Origin: JAWBSP01 sp964632175
Lineage (GTDB): Archaea; Hadarchaeota; Hadarchaeia; Hadarchaeales; JAWBSP01
Direction of reading: 5' to 3'
Length of the DNA: 17,645 nucleotides
NCBI GenBank assembly: GCA_964632175.1
Contig: CAZWBJ010000019.1
Location: 1-17,645 of the forward strand
The notes under the pieces were generated by a model. That model was not told the origin of the DNA. It worked only from the letters and a program-made list of their open reading frames with translations, and searched no databases. How positions within the stretch are numbered: position 1 is the stretch's first letter; each line of letters begins with the position of its first letter. Positions 1 through 8,124 of this stretch are shown here, piece after piece. The position numbers and the translations under genes were made by a program.

Positions 1-478
<478 letters not shown>

Positions 479-483
479 TGTGC

Positions 484-494
484 TCCTCTTTTTT
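484..494 (+). terminator. T-rich terminator after 23S rRNA
   Basis: A pyrimidine stretch ending in six T (489-494) follows the 23S 3' end. Archaeal RNA polymerase terminates at oligo-T tracts, often without a hairpin, so this plausibly ends the rRNA transcript. Confidence 0.5.
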
Positions 495-538
495 GTCACG
501 CTTAGCTGTGATATTTCATTCTGGAGAGAAAGAAGGTA

Positions 539-1705
539 TTGGATCCACTGACTCTGCTGGGTGCGTTTAGCCTGATGGTCATTGTGGGGTTCCTCTCGGA
601 CTTCCTGTTCAAGAAAACCCTCGTTCCGGACACCGTTCCCCTCATCCTTCTTGGCATCATCCTCGGTCCCCTCCTGGGCATACTTCCCGTCCAGAGTCTG
701 AAACCGCTCATCCCCTTGGTGGGTGCCCTCGCCCTCATCGTTATCCTGCTTGACCAGGGCATGGAGTTGAGCTACGCTAGGCTCCTCAAGGGGGCACCTC
801 GGGCGGTCGTGCTGGCCCTTTCCACCTTCCTCTTCTCCACCCTCCTGATTGGGCTCCTGTCCTGTTTCCTCCTAAGGCTCTCCCTCTTGGCGTCCTTCAT
901 GCTCGGGGCCACACTGGGCGGAACAAGCTCCGTCATTATTGCCCCTTTCCTGGCGAAGTTGCACCTCCACCAGAGGGTTCGCACCGTGCTGCTGCTGGAC
1001 TCGGTGGTAACGGACGTCCTCTGCATCGTGGTGGTCTTGGTTCTCTGCACCTTGGGGAAGGTCGCTTTTGCGGAGATGGGACGACAACTGGGAATAGTCT
1101 TCTTGGCGGCTCTCGCCTTCGGGACCGTGGTAGGAATCCCCTGGCTGGTCCTAATGCCGCGCCTGCAGGACATGCCCTTCTTTTACGCACTCATGCTCGC
1201 CGTGGGGGTGGCGGTTTACGTTTCCGCGGAGGGGATGGGGGCGAGCGGAGGGGTGGCCGTGCTCGCCTTTGGGCTAACGATGGGGAACGCCTCCAAGCTG
1301 GGCAGGATCTTCAGGATCACCACCGTTCCTCTGGGACCAGAGGCTAGGAGGTTTCACGATGAGGTGACCTTTCTCATAAGGACCTTCTTCCTGGTTTGCC
1401 TCGGGGCGATGGTTGACCGCGGGATCCTTCCCCTACTTCCCCTTTGTATTGTCCTCTTTTTGGCCGCCCTTCTTGCCAGGATGGCGGCGGCCAAGGTCGC
1501 CAGCCTGCGCGATCCACAGCTCAAGGAGAACGAGTTGTTGATGGGCATGTTGCTACCCAAGGGGCTGGCCGCTGCCGTGCTCTCCTATTTTCCCAGCCAG
1601 TATGGATTCGCGGGGACCGAGGCCTTTCCGGGGATCGTGGTGTGTCTGATCCTTCTGACGAACATCCTTTCCATGATTGCCTCCCTGCGGGCTAAAGTAG
1701 GCTAA
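539..1705 (+). CDS. Cation/proton antiporter, CPA superfamily (Na_H_Exchanger)
   Basis: This is an integral membrane protein of 388 residues, predicted to exchange Na+ or K+ for H+ across the cytoplasmic membrane. It has roughly 11-12 hydrophobic segments from residue 5 to the end. The family core is visible as GATLGGTSSVIIAPFLAKL followed by VLLDSVVTDVL; the paired polar residues there are typical of the ion-binding unwound helices of CPA exchangers. A late cytoplasmic loop reads LLPKGLAAAVLS, also seen in NhaP-like members. No C-terminal TrkA-N or TrkA-C regulatory domain follows, so this is the bare transporter. The TTG start is chosen because GGAGA (523-527) lies just upstream and the first membrane helix begins at once. 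It is convergent with the ferredoxin gene, overlapping by 4 bp. Which ion is moved cannot be told from sequence. Confidence 0.88.
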   Translation: MDPLTLLGAFSLMVIVGFLSDFLFKKTLVPDTVPLILLGIILGPLLGILPVQSLKPLIPLVGALALIVILLDQGMELSYARLLKGAPRAVVLALSTFLFSTLLIGLLSCFLLRLSLLASFMLGATLGGTSSVIIAPFLAKLHLHQRVRTVLLLDSVVTDVLCIVVVLVLCTLGKVAFAEMGRQLGIVFLAALAFGTVVGIPWLVLMPRLQDMPFFYALMLAVGVAVYVSAEGMGASGGVAVLAFGLTMGNASKLGRIFRITTVPLGPEARRFHDEVTFLIRTFFLVCLGAMVDRGILPLLPLCIVLFLAALLARMAAAKVASLRDPQLKENELLMGMLLPKGLAAAVLSYFPSQYGFAGTEAFPGIVVCLILLTNILSMIASLRAKVG

Positions 1706-1875
1706 AAGGTTATGGCGTTGTTGGGGCAGGCCGTCTCGCAGGCCCTGCAGTCGGCACAGTCCTGGGGCCTCGCCAGCACGCATTTCCCCCCCTTGACCTC
1801 CAGCGCATTGGTGGGGCAAACATTAACGCACTCCCCGCACCCGTTACACTTCTCCGGATCTATTTTTGGCGGCAT
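1702..1875 (-). CDS. 2[4Fe-4S] ferredoxin
   Basis: This small soluble electron carrier (57 residues) starts MPPKIDPEKCNGCGECVNVC. It has two cluster motifs: CxxCxxCxxxC at residues 10-20 followed by P, and CxxCxxCxxxC at residues 40-50 followed by P. This is the classic clostridial-type arrangement, with each motif's last Cys supplied to the partner cluster. The ATG sits inside the 3' end of rps17e, overlapping it by 32 nt in another frame, and is the only start that keeps the whole family N-terminus. It is the last gene of the minus-strand unit. Ferredoxins feed electrons to radical-SAM enzymes and oxidoreductases. The methylthiotransferase at the head of the unit is a plausible but unproven client. 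Confidence 0.93.
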   Translation of the reverse strand: MPPKIDPEKCNGCGECVNVCPTNALEVKGGKCVLARPQDCADCRACETACPNNAITF

Positions 1876-2056
1876 ACTGTCTTTTCCAAAGGGAGGTTAT
1901 ATATCCGGCTATCCGGTTCCGCTCCTTTTTGCTCACTTGGAGGAGTTCGCTCACAACCATCTTGTTCCGGTTGAAATCCGCCGAGAACCTGTCCGGATAC
2001 CGCTGGAGAAGCTCCATCGCCGTTCGTTTCACCGTGGTGGTTCTTATTCGTCCCAT
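1844..2056 (-). CDS. rps17e: 30S ribosomal protein S17e
   Basis: This is an archaeal/eukaryotic small-subunit ribosomal protein of 70 residues. The N-terminus MGRIRTTTVKRTAMELLQRY and the central KERNRIAGYITSLWKR segment are the conserved S17e signature: basic, helical, RNA-binding. Its length is slightly above the usual 60-67 residues because the C-terminus reads on into the ferredoxin start. It begins 5 nt after the thiDN stop codon, so it is almost certainly translated from the same transcript. No strong Shine-Dalgarno is visible, suggesting translational coupling to thiDN. Confidence 0.93.
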   Translation of the reverse strand: MGRIRTTTVKRTAMELLQRYPDRFSADFNRNKMVVSELLQVSKKERNRIAGYITSLWKRQYAAKNRSGEV

Positions 2057-2061
2057 CCAAA

Positions 2062-3360
2062 CTACTCGAGCGTCTGAGCCAGCCTGTGAGCGATCTCGAC
2101 CACCTCCAGGGGGGTGCGGCCGAAAATTCTCACCATGGCCTCCTTACCGGGGGCGCCGCGGTCAAAAATCACCTGCGGCACCTTTCCAGCTTTTTTCACG
2201 GCTCTTTCAATCCCCCACTCCATGGTTTTCACACCCTTTGGCTCCCCCCCTCTTGAAAATTCTGCCACCGTGAGCCCGAGCTTTCTGCAAGCTTCCTGCA
2301 CCCCTTCCCAGTGGCGTATGTTCATGCCCGCGCGCATTCTTGGATCGAAGCGCATCAGCGTGACCACCGCTCTAGCCACATGCTCTGAGCCGCCGAGCTT
2401 AGGGAAGCCGGTCATGGTGGTTTTTCCTCCCACCTTCACAATCCTTCCCTCCAGCCCCACAACTTCCGATGGAGTTTTGGCCGAGCGCAGCGCCATCACG
2501 ATGTTCGTTCCAACCTCCGGCACCAGCCTCCAGCTCTGCGGGTGGGAGATGAATTCAAGCGCGGCGGAATACACTTCCTCGACCGCTCGTTTCCTCTCGA
2601 GCTCCCAGAAGCCCGCCACACAGGCCCCCTTCCCAATCTTGAGGGGCCTCTCCAGCTCCGTGCATAGGAAACGGATGCTCCTCTCCACCGCCTTCTCCAG
2701 CTCAAACCCCTTGGAGAGTTCCGCTGTAAGGGCCGCCGAAAAGACGCACCCGGATCCGTGCAGTTCGGCGTCGATCCTCGCCCTGCTGAACTCAACCACC
2801 TTCTTTCCGTCGAAGAGGATATCCACGGGTTTGCCCGGAAGGTGCCCCCCCTTGATCACCACCGCGCGGGCGCCCAGCCTGAAGAGCTCTCTGGCTGCCT
2901 TTTTCGCGTCCTCTTTATTTCTAATCTTCATGCCAGTCAACGCCCCCGCCTCATGCACGTTGGGGGTCACAACCCAGGCTTTTCCGATGAGCTTCTTCAG
3001 CTCCGGTATTGCACTTTCTTCGAGCAACGGGTGTCCGGAGCTTGCACGGAGGATGGGATCCACGATGAGGTTTATTTTCTCCGCGTATCCCTCCACAAGC
3101 CTGACAATGTCTCTCGAGTACAGAACTCCCGTTTTTCCCCACTCCACGTCCAGATCCTCCAGAACCGCCCTCAGCTGGTTTTCAACAAGGGAAGGGGGAA
3201 GGGGCTGGACTTCCCTTACTCCCTGAGTGTTCTGCACGGTAACGGCTGTCAGGACGCTTGCGGCTGGAACACCCAAGGCCAAAAAAGTCTTAAGGTCGGC
3301 CTGTATGCCGGCCCCAGCGCAGGGGTCGGATGCGGCTATGGTAAGAACGCACCGCTCCAT
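2062..3360 (-). CDS. thiDN: Bifunctional HMP-P kinase / thiamine-phosphate synthase (ThiD-ThiN fusion)
   Basis: This is a thiamine biosynthesis enzyme of 432 residues. The N-terminal half is the ribokinase-fold ThiD, which phosphorylates hydroxymethylpyrimidine and its monophosphate. Visible motifs are SDPCAGAGIQADLKT near the start (substrate loop), TAVTVQNTQGV, VDPILRASSG, VTPNVHEAGALTG, and the nucleotide/anion-hole loop LHGSGCVFSAA with the conserved Cys. The C-terminal ~170 residues, from LVPEVGTNIVMAL onward, are a ThiN domain, the archaeal alternative to ThiE that joins HMP-PP to the thiazole phosphate. The ATG at 3360 is preferred over a TTG two codons upstream. The gene starts 11 nt after the methylthiotransferase stop and is followed 5 nt later by rps17e. 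DPCAGAG replaces the commoner DPSGGAG, a conservative change. Confidence 0.93.
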   Translation of the reverse strand: MERCVLTIAASDPCAGAGIQADLKTFLALGVPAASVLTAVTVQNTQGVREVQPLPPSLVENQLRAVLEDLDVEWGKTGVLYSRDIVRLVEGYAEKINLIVDPILRASSGHPLLEESAIPELKKLIGKAWVVTPNVHEAGALTGMKIRNKEDAKKAARELFRLGARAVVIKGGHLPGKPVDILFDGKKVVEFSRARIDAELHGSGCVFSAALTAELSKGFELEKAVERSIRFLCTELERPLKIGKGACVAGFWELERKRAVEEVYSAALEFISHPQSWRLVPEVGTNIVMALRSAKTPSEVVGLEGRIVKVGGKTTMTGFPKLGGSEHVARAVVTLMRFDPRMRAGMNIRHWEGVQEACRKLGLTVAEFSRGGEPKGVKTMEWGIERAVKKAGKVPQVIFDRGAPGKEAMVRIFGRTPLEVVEIAHRLAQTLE

Positions 3361-3371
3361 TCTCAATCCCG

Positions 3372-4625
3372 TTAGGAATTTTTAGTGGGGGTTCCCAGAA
3401 GATAGGTGCTTTTTGCCCCGCTTATTTCCACTTCCATTTCCTCCCCCAGCCTAGCCTCCCATAGGACAACCGGTTTGTAGTTGTGGGTCCTCCCGATGAA
3501 CCCCCCTCGCGTGCCCTCCTCAGTCACCAGCACCCTCAATCTTCTTCTGAGGTACTGCCGGTTGACCTGCAAGCCGATATCCAAGCAAAGCCGGCTGATT
3601 TCTCTCGATCTCCGCGCAATCTCAGCCGAATCCAGCTGTTTCAACTTGGAGGCCTCGGTTCCAGGCATGGGTGAAAATCTAGAAATGTTGACTTTGTCCG
3701 GCATGATCCGCAGGAGAAGCTCACAGGACCGCTGAAAATCTTCCTCGCTCTCCCCCGGATACCCCACTATGATATCGGTAACCAGCTGGAGGTCGGGCAC
3801 CCTCGATCGGAAGAAGCTCACCAGTGATTCAAAGTCCTCCGTCCTGTATCCTCTGCGCATGGATTGCAGGATCCTGTCGCTGCCCGATTGTACTGGGAGG
3901 TGGAGAAACTTGTAGATTTTCGGGGAGGAAAAAACCTCGACCAGCCTGTCCTGTATCTCGGGCATGAAAGAGGGATTCATCATCCCCACCCTCACACGGA
4001 AGTTTCCCTCGATTAGGATCAGCCTCTCCAGAAGGGAGGGGAGGTCGGTTCCTATATCCCTGCCGTATACGGCGTTATCTTGGGAGGTGAGCAGAATCTC
4101 CTTCGCACCCTCCTCCACGGCCTGCCTCACCTGCCGCTCGATGGACTCGGGTTTGAAGCTCCTCAGCCTTCCCCTCGCCATCCTCACGGAGCAGTAGGAG
4201 CACTGGGAAAGGCATCCCTCGGCGATCTGGACTACGGCGCTCACCCGGCTTAGCCTAGTCCGGGGTAGGAGGGGTTTCTCAACAGCTTCCCCGAAGAGCA
4301 CCTGGCCGCAACCGTCCCGTATCACTTTCGGTAGAGAGGTGATGGAGCGACAGGAAATCGCATCCAATCCCCTGATGCTCTTTGGATCGATGAGCGGAAG
4401 GCAGCCTGCCACCACCACCCTCTTCCCAAGCCTCCGCAACGCTTGGATCCTGCTGAGCATTCTCCTGTAGGTGACGCCCTTCACTGCGCAGGTGTTGATC
4501 ACCACGGTATCGGCCTCCTCTAGGGTGCTGGCAATGGGTATGTTGGCCACCTTCAGCTGACCCAGGAGGAGCTCAGTGTCCCCCCTGTTGGCGGTACAGC
4601 CGTAGGTTTCAATGTAGACCCTCAT
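3372..4625 (-). CDS. tRNA t6A37 methylthiotransferase (CDKAL1/MtaB-type radical SAM)
   Basis: This radical-SAM enzyme of 417 residues is predicted to convert N6-threonylcarbamoyl-A37 of tRNA to its 2-methylthio derivative (ms2t6A), stabilising ANN decoding. The order is an N-terminal UPF0004 domain with cluster cysteines C10 (YGC), C46 (NTC) and C75 (AGC); then the radical-SAM triad C138-xxx-C142-xx-C145; then a C-terminal TRAM-like RNA-binding region (about residues 350-412). The domain set and length fit the archaeal/eukaryotic branch rather than bacterial MiaB or RimO. A TTG directly before the ATG is possible, but the ATG (4625-4623) gives the family N-terminus MRVYIETYGC. It heads the minus-strand unit and is divergent from gch3. 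Confidence 0.9.
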   Translation of the reverse strand: MRVYIETYGCTANRGDTELLLGQLKVANIPIASTLEEADTVVINTCAVKGVTYRRMLSRIQALRRLGKRVVVAGCLPLIDPKSIRGLDAISCRSITSLPKVIRDGCGQVLFGEAVEKPLLPRTRLSRVSAVVQIAEGCLSQCSYCSVRMARGRLRSFKPESIERQVRQAVEEGAKEILLTSQDNAVYGRDIGTDLPSLLERLILIEGNFRVRVGMMNPSFMPEIQDRLVEVFSSPKIYKFLHLPVQSGSDRILQSMRRGYRTEDFESLVSFFRSRVPDLQLVTDIIVGYPGESEEDFQRSCELLLRIMPDKVNISRFSPMPGTEASKLKQLDSAEIARRSREISRLCLDIGLQVNRQYLRRRLRVLVTEEGTRGGFIGRTHNYKPVVLWEARLGEEMEVEISGAKSTYLLGTPTKNS

Positions 4626-4685
4626 CAAATACTCTGTTTAGGGTCCCCACGTCATAGGTTTTAGGAGGGGAATCATTATTGGAAG
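4626..4685. promoter_or_regulatory. Divergent promoter region, methylthiotransferase / gch3
   Basis: These 60 bp separate two divergent operons. An AT-containing patch, CATAGGTTTTAGG (about 4653-4665), lies roughly 20-33 nt from either start and could hold TATA-like elements. GGAGGGG (4664-4670) is a possible Shine-Dalgarno for gch3, though its spacer to the GTG is long (15 nt). This is inference from position only. Confidence 0.35.
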
Positions 4686-5444
4686 GTGAGGAAGCTCCAG
4701 CTCACCCTCATTCAGATAGACAACTACGGCCCCTGGACAGTCACCCCCAGCCCGAAAAGGGAGGCGGATCTGCAGTGCCTTCAGGCCGATTTGTACTCCA
4801 AGCTTCAAAGGGAATTCGCGAAGAGAAAGGGCCTTCTCTTCCTCCTGAGGCACGACAACATGCTTGCGGTTTCCAACGGCATTTCCCTGGAGCAGCACAG
4901 GGAAATCATGGAGGGGGTAAACTCGAGTTTTCCCGTGACCGTGAGCATGGCCGTGGGTGTGGGCGAGACCCCCTACAAAGCCCAGCTGGAGGCCACGCTC
5001 TCCCTCCAGAGGATGGGGAGCAGCAGGGTGGAGGGGAGGAGGGGGGTCCTGTCCGGAAGCCACCTCTCCCCGCCGGACGAGGACTTCGTTCAGATTTCCC
5101 ACCTGGATTTGAACCATTCCTCACTCCTGACGGATACCTTCCCCATCTACGACACCCATCTCCTGCTCCAGCGGGCCCATCTCCACCTTATGGAAAAACT
5201 GAGCAAGAGGGATGCCCTAGTTTTCTACATGGGTGGGGACAACTTTATCTCACTCTGTAACGGGCTGGGAGAGGAGGAGTTCCTGAAAATCCTCGCCGAA
5301 ATCAAGGCGGAGCTCGGTTTGGAATTCAAGGCGGGGATGGGGCTGGCTAGGGATGGGGAAACTTCCGCCAGACTCGCGGCTGAGGGGCTCCATGAAATAA
5401 GGACGGGAAAATCGACCCGGCCCCTCGTGGTCAAAACCGCTTGA
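4686..5444 (+). CDS. gch3: GTP cyclohydrolase III (archaeal, FAPy-forming)
   Basis: This is a cytosolic enzyme of 252 residues. GTP cyclohydrolase III (also called ArfA) converts GTP to the formylaminopyrimidine nucleotide FAPy, the first step of archaeal riboflavin and F420 synthesis. The diagnostic N-terminus TLIQIDNYGPWTVTPSPKRE is nearly identical to the family consensus. The PVTVSMAVGVGETPYKAQLE segment and the second-half FYMGGDNFISLCNG segment show the duplicated nucleotide-cyclase-like fold. The GTG start is chosen because the family begins within a few residues of the TLIQIDNYG motif. The stop overlaps the priL start by one base (TGATG), so the two are translationally coupled. It heads a replication operon, an unexpected partner for a cofactor gene. 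Confidence 0.93.
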   Translation: MRKLQLTLIQIDNYGPWTVTPSPKREADLQCLQADLYSKLQREFAKRKGLLFLLRHDNMLAVSNGISLEQHREIMEGVNSSFPVTVSMAVGVGETPYKAQLEATLSLQRMGSSRVEGRRGVLSGSHLSPPDEDFVQISHLDLNHSSLLTDTFPIYDTHLLLQRAHLHLMEKLSKRDALVFYMGGDNFISLCNGLGEEEFLKILAEIKAELGLEFKAGMGLARDGETSARLAAEGLHEIRTGKSTRPLVVKTA

Positions 5445-6721
5445 TGATCTCGAAGGAATTCCTCGCTTTGTTAAACCCATTCTCAGAGGAGGCTAGAAAA
5501 ATCGTGCAGGCCTCTCCCCCGCTGCACTCCCTTCCTCCAGACTTGATCCAAGAAGCCGTCAACAGGGTGTCCCGTCCCGCCGCCTCCCTCGATCTGGACA
5601 GGAATTCGATCGAGAGGGAGGTCCTCTCCTTTTACCTGGCCTGCGCGGGCGTGGCTTCAGTTTCTCACCCCTACTCCTCCGAGGCTAGGTTGCTCGAGAA
5701 GGCGACCAAGCGGACCATAAAGGGGAGAATGTTTGAGCTCTTCAAGAAAGGATATGAAAATTTCTGTCTGGAGGCCGTGAGGAGTTTCGTGAAAGTGGAA
5801 CCCATCTCTGGGAGGGCGATAAAGGGGAGGGAGCTTCCGGAGAGGGATTACTTCAAACTCAGGGACAGGGAGCTGAAGCGGCTTGGCTTGCTGGGGAAGG
5901 AGGTGGATGGGAGGGTCCTCCTGCAGTGCATCCCCAAGTATGCCGTTAGGTGGACGGACCTCTCCCCGCTGCTTGAGCACGGTCGCCTTCACCTCACCGA
6001 CCTTTACCTTGTGGAGGGCTGGGCTGCCATTTCCCCCTCTGAGCTCTGGGAGCTTTACTCTGAATTCGTGGCGGTGAGAACAGAGGAGTACCTCGAGGAG
6101 ATCCACGAGAAACTTTCCCAAGTCAGGCCCCCGCCCCTCTTTGTGGAAGTGGGGGCCAGGATCTCGCAGCTTGTCCCTAAGGAGAAGGAATGGAGGCCGG
6201 CGGTAAAAAGAGGGAGGCTCAGAGTCGAGTTCTTCCCCCCATGCGTCAAGAAAGCGCTTGGGGGATGCCCTGCCGGGGTCAGGAACTTTGCCGTTTCCTT
6301 CCTGCTCACCTCCTTCCTCTCGTACGCGAGGATCTCTCCCTCCGGAAAGCCTGATCCGAAAATAAGGGACTTCGTAGAGGACCTATCCATTCTTACGGAA
6401 GAGGTCATCCCCATGATATACGGGGCGGCGGAGAGGTGCCACCCTCCCCTCTTCTCGGACCAACCCCACGAGAAAGCGAACATCTGGCATCATTTGGGCT
6501 TCGGGCTGACGGAGCATCCCAGGCTGGAGGACTCGGGGAAAAGTAAATGGTATAGGACCCCGAACTGCCAGAAAATAAAGCTTCAGGCGCCCCTGCTGTG
6601 CGAACCGGACGAGCACTGCTCCCAGATAAAGAATCCCCTCACCTACTACTACAGGAGGCTGGCGGAGGAAAAACATGCAGTTCAGGGAGGCGACACCGGA
6701 GGAGAGGAAAATCTACTATAA
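5444..6721 (+). CDS. priL: DNA primase large subunit PriL (iron-sulfur)
   Basis: This regulatory subunit of the archaeal/eukaryotic primase (425 residues) stabilises PriS and helps with initiation and primer-length control. The C-terminal cluster domain is recognisable: four cysteines in FFPPCVKKAL, RTPNCQKIK, APLLCEPDEHC and the final HCSQIKNPLTYYYRR, the usual ligands of a [4Fe-4S] cluster, with the conserved C-terminal NPLTYY. The N-terminal half is helical and less conserved. ATG 5444-5446 overlaps the gch3 stop; a TTG one codon earlier is less likely. Its 3' end overlaps priS by 47 nt. Confidence 0.92.
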   Translation: MISKEFLALLNPFSEEARKIVQASPPLHSLPPDLIQEAVNRVSRPAASLDLDRNSIEREVLSFYLACAGVASVSHPYSSEARLLEKATKRTIKGRMFELFKKGYENFCLEAVRSFVKVEPISGRAIKGRELPERDYFKLRDRELKRLGLLGKEVDGRVLLQCIPKYAVRWTDLSPLLEHGRLHLTDLYLVEGWAAISPSELWELYSEFVAVRTEEYLEEIHEKLSQVRPPPLFVEVGARISQLVPKEKEWRPAVKRGRLRVEFFPPCVKKALGGCPAGVRNFAVSFLLTSFLSYARISPSGKPDPKIRDFVEDLSILTEEVIPMIYGAAERCHPPLFSDQPHEKANIWHHLGFGLTEHPRLEDSGKSKWYRTPNCQKIKLQAPLLCEPDEHCSQIKNPLTYYYRRLAEEKHAVQGGDTGGEENLL

Positions 6722-7631
6722 CGAAGAGTGGGGAGGGAGGAGGGAGCTCCCCGACTACATCCTTCATACCCTCTCTCTCAGGGAGTTCGGCTTCGACCAC
6801 GACGGCTCGGGACCCAGCGACAGGAAGAACCAGTTCCTCACCGTGGATCAGCTGGAGAGCCATGTAAGGGCGAAGGCCCCCTACTCGGTCTACGTGAGCG
6901 TTGCCCAGTACGAGAATCCCTCCCAGATGGCGGGCTGGCTCAAGGCCGAGTTGGCTTTTGATGTGGATGCCAAGGATCTGCCGGCCAAACAGTGCTGCGG
7001 GGAGGGGCAAGTCTGTGAGAGGTGTCTGGAGGAGGCAAGGCGGGTGGTTTCCATGATTGGGGATGTTCTGCGCTCGGATTTGGGGCTTAGGGAGCTCAGG
7101 TACTCCTACTCGGGCAGGGGGTTCCACCTCAGAGTGCTGGATGAGGCGGTTCAGAAGATGGGTCCCACTGCGAGAGGGGAGATAGCTTCGTACGTGGTGG
7201 GAGGGGTGATTCCGAGCGACCTGACGCTCGCCCTTGGTTACTCAAGGGTCTTCAGAAACTATGCTGCCAGAATTCTGGAGAGGCTCGACGAGAAAACCCT
7301 TTTGCAGGAAGGGTTGAGGAAATCCGTGGTGACCCTGTTGCTGGAGAAGAAGAGAGAGGTGATTTCCTCCCTTGCCGCTGGAAGAATGGAGGAGATAAAG
7401 GGGATAGAGGGGATGGGAGAGAAAACTCTCTGGAGGCTGATGGAGCTCCTGAGAAGGCTCCACTCCGGGCAGGAGGACGGCAAGGTCACGGTCGATACGA
7501 GGAGAATTTTGCGGCTTCCCTCGAGTCTCCATTCTGGGGTGAGCATGAAGTGTGTGGAGATAAGGGACATCAACAACTTCAGTCTAGATATGGCGGTTCC
7601 CAAGTTCGTGGGTGAGAGAGATGGAGGATGA
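6675..7631 (+). CDS. priS: DNA primase catalytic subunit PriS
   Basis: This is the catalytic subunit of archaeo-eukaryotic primase (318 residues), synthesising primers for DNA replication. The N-terminus REATPEERKIYYNEEW is typical. Catalytic carboxylates are in AELAFDVDAKDLP (D96, D98). A Cys-rich zinc-binding stretch follows (C107, C108, C114, C117). SYSGRGFHLRV is the nucleotide-binding SGRGFH motif. DTRRILRLPSSLHSGVSMKC is the conserved RLPgSLH motif near the C-terminus. It overlaps priL by 47 nt and gins51 by about 11 nt, so the three are expected to be made together. All key residues are present. Confidence 0.95.
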   Translation: MQFREATPEERKIYYNEEWGGRRELPDYILHTLSLREFGFDHDGSGPSDRKNQFLTVDQLESHVRAKAPYSVYVSVAQYENPSQMAGWLKAELAFDVDAKDLPAKQCCGEGQVCERCLEEARRVVSMIGDVLRSDLGLRELRYSYSGRGFHLRVLDEAVQKMGPTARGEIASYVVGGVIPSDLTLALGYSRVFRNYAARILERLDEKTLLQEGLRKSVVTLLLEKKREVISSLAAGRMEEIKGIEGMGEKTLWRLMELLRRLHSGQEDGKVTVDTRRILRLPSSLHSGVSMKCVEIRDINNFSLDMAVPKFVGERDGG

Positions 7632-8124
7632 GTTGGAGAGGGCGCTACAGGCGGAAAGGCTTTCTCCCGGGCTGGCCAGCCTCCCGGAAGATTTCTACAC
7701 CCGCCTCTCCCAGTTTCTCTCCTCCTTGGAGAGGGAAGGGAGGGGGGATCTCGAGAGGGAGGAGCTGACCGAGAAGAGAAAAGTGCTTCTCAGGATGACG
7801 GAAGAACTCCTGCGGCTGAGGATGAGGAAGGCCCTCAGTTCCCTCCCCGACGGAATTCCAAAGAACCTCCTGACTTGTGAGCGCCCCTACTTTGAGGAAA
7901 TTGCCGAGAGCCTCCGCAAGATGCGCACTTCCCTTCTCTCGCAGCAGGTAAGGGAGCAGGTTACAGAACTCCTTCTGATGACTGAGAAAATACCCAAAAT
8001 CGTGGCGGAGGACATGAAGTTCTATGGACCGTTTTCCAAGGGAGAGGTGGCGGCCATTCCAAAACGGACGGCAGAAATTCTGGTGAGAAGGGGGCTGGCG
8101 AGGAGGATCGAGATGAGAATATGA
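7621..8124 (+). CDS. gins51: GINS complex subunit Gins51
   Basis: This is a replication-fork factor of 167 residues. GINS links the MCM helicase with the GAN/Cdc45-like protein and with primase. The N-terminal helical A-domain contains the LPEDFYTRLSQFLSSLERE segment and an RMTEELLRLRMRKALS helix. The small C-terminal B-domain begins near EKIPKIVAEDMKFYGPFSKG and ends RRGLARRIEMRI. Helical A-domain before B-domain is the Gins51 order, as opposed to Gins23. ATG 7621 is preferred over GTG 7612 because GGTGAG (7611-7616) lies 4 nt upstream. It overlaps priS, and ATGA couples it to the PHP gene. Confidence 0.88.
   Translation: MEDELERALQAERLSPGLASLPEDFYTRLSQFLSSLEREGRGDLEREELTEKRKVLLRMTEELLRLRMRKALSSLPDGIPKNLLTCERPYFEEIAESLRKMRTSLLSQQVREQVTELLLMTEKIPKIVAEDMKFYGPFSKGEVAAIPKRTAEILVRRGLARRIEMRI

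Noticed and set aside
1860..2060. 66-codon minus-strand frame overlapping rps17e
   Set aside because: It is a shadow in another frame of the well-conserved S17e.
2114..3226. Long plus-strand frame of 370 codons
   Set aside because: It is wholly antisense to thiDN, which has clear ThiD and ThiN motifs. The plus-strand product is Ser/Thr/Pro-rich without motifs.
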